From assembly GCA_946405695.1 (NCBI GenBank), contig CAMJIA010000044.1, positions 1 to 13,941 of the forward strand: a stretch of DNA of 13,941 nt. Reading direction: 5' to 3'. Of the stretch, positions 8,841 to 13,941 are shown piece after piece. This DNA comes from an uncultured Prevotellaceae bacterium (GTDB lineage: Bacteria; Bacteroidota; Bacteroidia; Bacteroidales; Bacteroidaceae). Within the stretch, counting starts at the first letter, position 1. Each line of letters starts with the position of its first letter. The notes beneath the pieces were generated by a model. It was not told where the DNA came from, searched no databases, and saw nothing but the letters and a program-made list of their open reading frames with translations. Position numbers and translations under genes: made by a program.

Positions 8841-10661
8841 ATGAAAAAACTGTTTCTCACACTACTGAGCGCCGTAGTCCTCATGCCGGCTATGGCCAGC
8901 AACAATGTGGCACCGTGGGGCTGGGCAACCTGCTCCGACGAGTCTGGTACAGCATTCACTCTCAGCGGTGGCTGCTTTACGGATGCCAAGACCACTACCC
9001 TGACTGCCTTAGGCGGTGGACAGACCGATGACAACCAGATTAAGCTGGCCATCTCGCAGAACGACATCATCATCTTCGATGGTTCCAATGGCGACTTCAC
9101 CCTCAATGAATACATCAAGCTGACAGCGAAGAACAAGACTCTCATCGGCATCAACAATGCCCGTCTGTGTACGAAGTTCTATCTGACAGCTGACGACATT
9201 ACATACCTGAAGGCACAGAATCTGGATCAATATAGCAGTACCGATCAGTATACCGGTACCCTCCCTGACGGAACAGAAATCACCTGCGACAAGCGCGCCT
9301 TCTTCACCAAGGAGGCCATGATGGAACTGCAGCACCAGAAGACGGGCGTCTATTCTCTGCCTAACAAGGCCGGCATCTTCAGCATCGAGGCAGGCAGCGA
9401 GAACATCATCATCCGCAACCTCTCACTGATTGGTCCTGGCTCTGTCGACATCGACGGTGTAGACCTCATCACCAATATGGGTAACCACGTATGGGTAGAC
9501 CACTGCACCCTCGTAGACTCTCAGGACGGTGCCCTCGACAGCAAACGCTGTGACTGGGCTACCTACACCTATAACCACTTCTACTACACTGAGCGCAGCT
9601 ATTCGCATGCTTATACCTGCGGATGCGGATGGGCTGACGGACAGATGACTCTTCACCTCACCTTTGCCAGCAACCTGTGGGGTACTGGCTGCGTACGTCG
9701 TCTCCCACAGTGTGGTGATTGCTACGTACATCTGGTCAACAACTACCATAACTGTCCAGGCAACAGCGTGGGTATGACCATCAATGACAACTGTAAGGCT
9801 TTGGTGGAGAACAACTATGCAGCCAATGGCGTGAATAGCCCATTAACGGGCAGTGGCTCTACCCGTCAGGTAACGGCGCGCGATAACAATTTTAGAGCAT
9901 CGTCTGTTGGCAGTGAGGTAACGGTGCCCTACCAATATACGAAGATTGCTGCCGCTGACGTTCCTGCCAACCTGACCGGTACTGAGGGCGCAGGTGCCAC
10001 GCTGGGCAACGACAAGGACTATATCCTTTCTACCATCCCCACTGGCACACGACAGGAAGAAGCTGCTACGGTATATGTTTTTGTAAAGGAAGATGCCCAT
10101 ATCGGAGGCAGCATCACTGAAGTTGGCGGCATCACCGTCACCTTCGATCCAAGCGTTACTGACTGGCGAAGCGGAGGTAGCGGAAATGATGCAAAAACCG
10201 TTGACGGCGTAGACCTTTCAGGATACTATACTCAGAGTAACGATACGAACGGAGCCCCCATCAATTTTGAGACTACACAGGCCGGAACGCTGACCATCTT
10301 CTTTGGTGGAGGTGTTGCTACCAACAAATCCGTTAATATGACAGAAGGCGAGAATGGCTTGACGGGTAAGGTGCTCAGCACTGGTGCAGAGATTGCCAGT
10401 GGCAGCAAGCCTGCTGCAGCAATAGATGCTTGGGATGGCATGGTTTATACTTTGGAAGCCAACAAGACCTATAAATTCTTCGTAGGAGGTACCAAGTGGC
10501 GCCTCGCAGCCCTTCGCTATGTCTCTACCACTACGGGCATCACCGCTCCCAAGAGTGTCAAGGCCACTGCTGCCACCACCTATAACCTTGCTGGCCAGAA
10601 GGTTGAAGAGAACTACAAAGGTATCGTCATCAAGAACGGCAAGAAAATATTGCAGTATTAA
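8841..10661 (+). CDS. Secreted pectate lyase, classical PL1 (Pec_lyase_C/Amb_all type), cysteine-rich, with C-terminal beta-sandwich
   Basis: This 606-residue protein has a signal peptide (MKKLFLTLLSAVVLMPAMAS, cleavage near residue 19). The catalytic beta-helix covers about 25-390 and shows classical PL1 motifs: IIIRNLSL (189-196), VWVDHC (217-222), DGALD (229-233) and the RLP motif with the expected catalytic arginine R287, followed by YVHLVNNY. This is a different PL1 branch from the two genes upstream, which begin with FPGAEG. The protein has 13 cysteines, nine of them between residues 222 and 318, which is unusual for this family in Bacteroidota. Residues about 408-562 form a beta-rich domain ending TYKFFVGGTKWRLAALRYV, which looks like a carbohydrate-binding module. 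The tail at 581-606 (YNLAGQKV...KGIVIKNGKK) matches those of the two upstream lyases. It starts 12 nt after the previous stop and is the last gene of the unit, followed by a palindrome and T-tract. Confidence 0.92.
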   Translation: MKKLFLTLLSAVVLMPAMASNNVAPWGWATCSDESGTAFTLSGGCFTDAKTTTLTALGGGQTDDNQIKLAISQNDIIIFDGSNGDFTLNEYIKLTAKNKTLIGINNARLCTKFYLTADDITYLKAQNLDQYSSTDQYTGTLPDGTEITCDKRAFFTKEAMMELQHQKTGVYSLPNKAGIFSIEAGSENIIIRNLSLIGPGSVDIDGVDLITNMGNHVWVDHCTLVDSQDGALDSKRCDWATYTYNHFYYTERSYSHAYTCGCGWADGQMTLHLTFASNLWGTGCVRRLPQCGDCYVHLVNNYHNCPGNSVGMTINDNCKALVENNYAANGVNSPLTGSGSTRQVTARDNNFRASSVGSEVTVPYQYTKIAAADVPANLTGTEGAGATLGNDKDYILSTIPTGTRQEEAATVYVFVKEDAHIGGSITEVGGITVTFDPSVTDWRSGGSGNDAKTVDGVDLSGYYTQSNDTNGAPINFETTQAGTLTIFFGGGVATNKSVNMTEGENGLTGKVLSTGAEIASGSKPAAAIDAWDGMVYTLEANKTYKFFVGGTKWRLAALRYVSTTTGITAPKSVKATAATTYNLAGQKVEENYKGIVIKNGKKILQY

Positions 10662-10693
10662 CCTCCCATTGTCATAAACAATGTGAATGTCTT

Positions 10694-10732
10694 GTCCGTA
10701 GGCGTCGGACTGGGAGTCCGACGCCTACGGAC
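10694..10732. repeat. Perfect 18-bp inverted repeat with 3-nt loop (REP-like palindrome)
   Basis: The arm gtccgtaggcgtcggact (10694-10711) is exactly complementary to 10715-10732, with ggg between. The stem is much more GC-rich than its AT-rich surroundings. It may serve as the transcription stop for the lyase operon, but its length, perfection and composition also fit an interspersed palindromic element of the REP or MITE kind. The 6-mer tccgta and its complement tacgga recur just downstream (tacgga 10748-10753, tccgta 10766-10771), giving alternative hairpins. Confidence 0.85.
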
Positions 10733-10761
10733 TACAAGTTCGCTAACTACGGACTTTTTTT
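10694..10761 (+). terminator. Probable intrinsic terminator of the three-lyase operon
   Basis: A strong hairpin begins 33 nt after the stop codon of the third lyase, and a run of seven T lies at 10755-10761. The T-run does not directly follow the 18-bp stem but comes 22 nt later. It directly follows a second copy of ctacggac (10747-10754), which could pair with the left arm (10694-10701) as an alternative stem. Termination here is therefore likely, but which fold acts is unclear. Confidence 0.5.
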
Positions 10762-10773
10762 ATCATCCGTAAT

Positions 10774-10784
10774 CGTTTTCGTAA
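10774..10784 (+). promoter_or_regulatory. Possible shared operator, copy 2 (CGTTTTnGTAA)
   Basis: cgttttcgtaa differs at one base from the 11-mer at 4327-4337 and lies 63 bp upstream of the start of the -7 box at 10837. The two genes it would link are both secreted, which makes co-regulation plausible. In AT-rich DNA the match could also be chance. Confidence 0.25.
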
Positions 10785-10836
10785 ACTTTAACTAAAAAAA
10801 ATCCATTCAATAGGACCATATATTATAAATAATGTG

Positions 10837-10844
10837 TATCTTTG
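10837..10844 (+). promoter_or_regulatory. Bacteroidota-type -7 box upstream of the right-hand giant gene
   Basis: TATCTTTG fits TAnnTTTG exactly. It predicts a transcript start near 10850 and a leader of about 74 nt, A-rich and nearly free of G, typical of this phylum. No good TTG -33 element is visible. The 12-mer aaactaaaacaa occurs twice in the leader (10862-10873 and 10911-10922), the second copy directly before the start codon. Together with the palindrome and T-tract this accounts for the 263-nt gap between genes. Confidence 0.6.
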
Positions 10845-10924
10845 CAGAGTTATAGACCCTGAAACTAAAACAAAGAACAAATCAATACAACAACAATTTA
10901 CTAACATTTAAAACTAAAACAATT

Positions 10925-13900
10925 ATGAAGTATCGACTTTTACGTTTTTCGCTTCTGAGTATGCTCGTCATGCTGTTTGGAGGGTTGACACATGCTGCTG
11001 ATCCTCTAACCATCGACTTCGAAAGTAATGCTGCAAGTTACAGTGATTGGACTTTCACCACAATTGTTTCCAATTACTCTAATTCTGGTGTAACAGCTCA
11101 TGGAGGAAGCAAATACGGTTGCACCGATGGCAAAGCCTCTGGATCAATCGTGACAAAGGAAGCAATTGCCAATCCTGGAGTGCTTACATTCTTTGTCAGC
11201 AAGGAATCTAACAACACAACAGCATCAACGTGGTACGTCAAAGTATCCTCAGATGGTGCAACATGGAGTGTTGTAGGAGATGGTCAGTCCGCTTCGTCCA
11301 TGGCAAAAGGCACATGGGTAGAAGTTTCTAAGGATCTTAGTTCATATTCTAATGTTTACGTTGGAATCTTCTACGACGGAACGACTGCAAAGCGTGATAT
11401 TGATGACATAACTTTAGCTATGGCAAATGTCAGCGACACGCGCACAGCCACTTCCATTACGCTTGACAAGAGTGCGATTACAGTTGGTGTTGGTGACATC
11501 GTTGCACTGCCATCAGCAAGATTAGAGCCTGCAGGCATCGCTGATGCAGTTATCACCTGGGAGAGCAGCGATGAGACTGTTGCCAAGTTCGAGGTAGACG
11601 AAGCTCTTATGAAGGTTCTCAAGACCCTGAAAGCTGGTACAGCCACCATCACTGCCAAATATGCTGGTAACGACACTTATAAGCCCTGCGAGAAGAGCTT
11701 TACGCTGACTGTCAAGGAGTATGCTCAGTACACTTCTATAGCAGACATGTTGGAGAATATCACTTCGACAAAGAAAGATGTCAAGTACACCTTCACAGGT
11801 ATTACTGTTACCTATGTTAACGGCCTTTACACTTATATCCATAAGATTGGCGATGGCGACATGCTACTGTATGGTGTTGAATCAGGCATGCAGGAAGGAG
11901 CCAGATATAATGGTTCGTTGGTCGGGCAACTGTATTCTTACAACGGACTGCCCGAAATCAAGATTGCCGCTGCTTCGGACATCAATGTTGTGAAGCAGGA
12001 AGGTGAAGAAATGGTGGACATTGCCATCATTACACTTGACAAGTTGCAGAATTACATCAACAAGAGATGTACTATTCAGAACGCTGAGTTTGTTTCTGCA
12101 AGTGATAAGACCCTGACCTTCAAGGTTGGTGAGACAACATTTACAGCTTATAACAATTTCGGTCTTGCTATCGATGCTCTTGTTGCAGGCAAGAAGTACA
12201 CCGTTGAGGGTATGGGTGCAGTATATTCAAAGAACGAAGATACCACCTACCAGCTATATCCCACCAACTTCATGTTGGAAAAAGAAGCTGGTTTCGTCGA
12301 CATCAAGGCAGACTTTACCAACCAGAGCTTCTTCACCGAAGCTGACGCCAACGGTGCTACTGCCGGTCTGAAGATGAACGAGGATGGTACGTTTACACGT
12401 GTAGCTGCCGACGATGCTACGGCAAATGCTGTCATCAGTGGTAAATGGCACTCTAAAGAGCACGGTATCAGTAATTTCTCGGCTACTGTTAAGGTTGAAG
12501 GTCCTGTAAAGATTATCCTTGGTACCTGTGCATGGGGTGGCAATGTCACCGTGAAGAATGCCGAAGGTACAGAAGTTGTACCCAGTTTCACAACCAATAC
12601 AGGTGCATGCTATCACAACGACATGGCTAAGAACGTCGTCGCTGCTTACTATACAGGTGAAGCAACCACGCTTACCATTGCTGGTGGCAGTTACGTTCCT
12701 TTCTTTGCCGTATTGAAAGTTAATCCAGAAGACATTCCTCATACCGCAAAGGTTACTTTCGCATTAGGCGAGAGCGGTGCTGAAGGAGTTTTGCCCGATG
12801 CTATTGAAAAGAATATCGGCGAGAAGGTTAAGATTCCTGCCAACACCACACTCTATGCTGAGGGTAAGACGCTGACAACATGGACTGACGGCACCAACCA
12901 GTACAAAGCTGGTGACGAAATCACATTGGCAGAGGATGTTACACTGACTCCCGTATTCACTGCCAACGAAGTATCACTGGCCGACCGCACGTCAGCCGTC
13001 CATCTGGAATGGCCTCTCGGTGTGAGCAGTGGTGCAGGTAAGATTAACTTCCAAGGCAACAAAGGTTTCATCGTTTGCCAGACCGACGTCAACGGCAAGA
13101 AGATCGACGTGAAGATGGACATTGATGCTACCAGTGGTAAGATTAACAACGTAGGACGTACTGACCAATGGGCACAAGTCAACGCTGGCACAAAGTTTAC
13201 CATTCCTTCTTGCAAGGGAGCCTACTTCACCACTGAAGCCTATAACGATATCACTACAACAACTATCAATGGTGAGACCAACTACACTCCTGGAAAGAAT
13301 ATTGAATACACGGTAACGTCTAATGCTGAGACCCTCGACATCGTTATTGGCGACGGCAGTTACTACAGCATCGTCAAGATAGACCTGCCCGTCGTTGAAC
13401 AGGAAGAGTCTAAGTTTGTTGACATCAAGGCAGACTTTACCAACCAGAGTTTCTTCACAACGGCTGATGCCGAAATGACAAGAGCTGGCTTGAAGATGAA
13501 CCAGGACGGCACATTCACCCGCGTGAATGTCGACGACGAGACTGCCAACGCTATTATCAGTGGTAAATGGCACAGCAACGAACATGGTATCAGCAACTTC
13601 ATGGCAATGGTCGATGTAGAAGGTCCCGTGAAGATTACGATGGGAACTTGTGCATGGGGCGGTGACGTCACTGTCCAAACTCTGAATGGAGCCGAATTAA
13701 CAACCATCGGTACATTCAACACCAACACCGGTGCTTGCTATCACAGCGACAAGGAGAAGAATGTTGTTTCATTCTACTATAAGGAAGAGATTGCTACAAA
13801 ACTGAGAATAAGCGGTGGCTCATACGTTCCCTACTTCGCTGTAGAGAAGGTTGACCCGAAGGATATTCCTAGCGATGTGAAGTTCATCTTCGACATTACT

Positions 13901-13941
13901 GAAAGTGGTGCTGAGGGTGTTGCTCCAGCAGAAGAGATTGC
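10925..13941 (+). CDS. Secreted multidomain all-beta protein with repeated modules (3' partial)
   Basis: An ATG at 10925 opens a frame with no stop up to the right edge (1005 full codons). The signal peptide is MKYRLLRFSLLSMLVMLFGG followed by LTHA, with cleavage near residue 24. Domains in order: a jelly-roll-like domain (about 25-168, ending RDIDDITLAMA); a bacterial Ig-like (BIG2-type) domain (173-266, ending in GTATITAKYAGNDTY and LTV); an OB-fold-like region (267-452) with GITVTYVNGLYTYI; a module here called X1 (457-599); a short segment like InlB B-repeats (606-682, LTTWTDGTNQYKAGDEITL); a beta-sandwich-like module Y (683-825, ending VIGDGSYYSIVKIDLP); and X2 (831-977), a close copy of X1 again followed by the start of an InlB-like segment. 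No catalytic motif is seen in this part. By context it may be a pectin-binding protein or the accessory N-terminal half of a giant pectinase whose enzyme domain lies beyond the window; that is inference. Codon third positions look more A/T-rich than in the lyases upstream. Confidence 0.88.
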   Translation, partial: MKYRLLRFSLLSMLVMLFGGLTHAADPLTIDFESNAASYSDWTFTTIVSNYSNSGVTAHGGSKYGCTDGKASGSIVTKEAIANPGVLTFFVSKESNNTTASTWYVKVSSDGATWSVVGDGQSASSMAKGTWVEVSKDLSSYSNVYVGIFYDGTTAKRDIDDITLAMANVSDTRTATSITLDKSAITVGVGDIVALPSARLEPAGIADAVITWESSDETVAKFEVDEALMKVLKTLKAGTATITAKYAGNDTYKPCEKSFTLTVKEYAQYTSIADMLENITSTKKDVKYTFTGITVTYVNGLYTYIHKIGDGDMLLYGVESGMQEGARYNGSLVGQLYSYNGLPEIKIAAASDINVVKQEGEEMVDIAIITLDKLQNYINKRCTIQNAEFVSASDKTLTFKVGETTFTAYNNFGLAIDALVAGKKYTVEGMGAVYSKNEDTTYQLYPTNFMLEKEAGFVDIKADFTNQSFFTEADANGATAGLKMNEDGTFTRVAADDATANAVISGKWHSKEHGISNFSATVKVEGPVKIILGTCAWGGNVTVKNAEGTEVVPSFTTNTGACYHNDMAKNVVAAYYTGEATTLTIAGGSYVPFFAVLKVNPEDIPHTAKVTFALGESGAEGVLPDAIEKNIGEKVKIPANTTLYAEGKTLTTWTDGTNQYKAGDEITLAEDVTLTPVFTANEVSLADRTSAVHLEWPLGVSSGAGKINFQGNKGFIVCQTDVNGKKIDVKMDIDATSGKINNVGRTDQWAQVNAGTKFTIPSCKGAYFTTEAYNDITTTTINGETNYTPGKNIEYTVTSNAETLDIVIGDGSYYSIVKIDLPVVEQEESKFVDIKADFTNQSFFTTADAEMTRAGLKMNQDGTFTRVNVDDETANAIISGKWHSNEHGISNFMAMVDVEGPVKITMGTCAWGGDVTVQTLNGAELTTIGTFNTNTGACYHSDKEKNVVSFYYKEEIATKLRISGGSYVPYFAVEKVDPKDIPSDVKFIFDITESGAEGVAPAEEI
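12293..12721 (+). repeat. Intragenic module X, copy 1
   Basis: This encodes residues 457-599 of the giant protein. It starts FVDIKADFTNQSFF and contains ISGKWHS, HGISNF, VEGPVKI, GTCAWGG, NTGACYH and GGSYVPFFAV. The second copy begins 1122 nt (374 codons) later and keeps all these motifs. The alternation of short strands and the closing GGSYVPFFAV suggest a beta-sandwich, perhaps carbohydrate-binding; no family was recognised with confidence. Confidence 0.85.
13415..13855 (+). repeat. Intragenic module X, copy 2
   Basis: This encodes residues 831-977. It matches copy 1 over the whole module, with about three inserted residues. The opening DNA (gacatcaaggcagactttac and the bases after it) is nearly identical to copy 1. 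The same InlB-like segment (ESGAEGV) follows both copies, so the repeating unit is probably the larger block X plus InlB-like plus Y, and it continues past the right edge. Confidence 0.85.

Noticed and set aside
12992..13678. A 228-codon minus-strand frame within the giant gene
   Set aside because: It lies opposite modules Y and X2, whose repeat conservation is at the protein level in the + frame. No leader or domain was seen.

Overview
The window looks like part of a pectin-degradation gene cluster from a member of Bacteroidota, most likely Prevotella or a close relative. The evidence is threefold. The two upstream regions carry TAnnTTTG -7 boxes, and start codons follow A-rich leaders without a clear Shine-Dalgarno. 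Genes begin with MKK-type signal peptides and several end in a short tail of the form Y-[ND]-x-x-G-x-x-[VL]...[KA]-G-[IM], typical of secreted proteins in this group. The products are pectinases. The genus is inferred from style and was not tested by any search.

All five genes lie on the + strand. (1) From 1 to 4320 is the 3' part of a very large gene. It encodes a GH28 polygalacturonase-type beta-helix, a GH105 unsaturated uronyl hydrolase and a third, unclassified six-hairpin-glycosidase-like module in one chain; its 5' end lies outside the window. (2) After a short promoter region comes a tight three-gene unit (4416-10661) with 12-nt spacers. It encodes two paralogous PL1-type pectate lyases with thrombospondin-3-like calcium loops, the second with extra N-terminal domains, and then a third, more classical and cysteine-rich PL1 pectate lyase with a C-terminal beta-sandwich. 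(3) A 263-nt intergenic region holds a perfect 18-bp inverted repeat, a T-tract and a new promoter. (4) From 10925 to the right edge is an open reading frame of at least 1005 codons. It encodes a secreted, repetitive, all-beta multidomain protein whose visible part has no catalytic domain.

The enzymes fit together. The PL1 lyases cut homogalacturonan by beta-elimination and leave 4,5-unsaturated galacturonyl ends. The GH105 module is of the type that removes such ends, GH28 hydrolyses saturated galacturonan or rhamnogalacturonan, and the third module may act on a side-chain or terminal sugar. No SusC/SusD pair, regulator, RNA gene, CRISPR array or transposase is visible. The observations most worth following are the triple-enzyme fusion with its unclassified third module, the duplicated modules in the right-hand giant gene, the palindromic element at 10694-10732 and the shared C-terminal tails of the three lyases.
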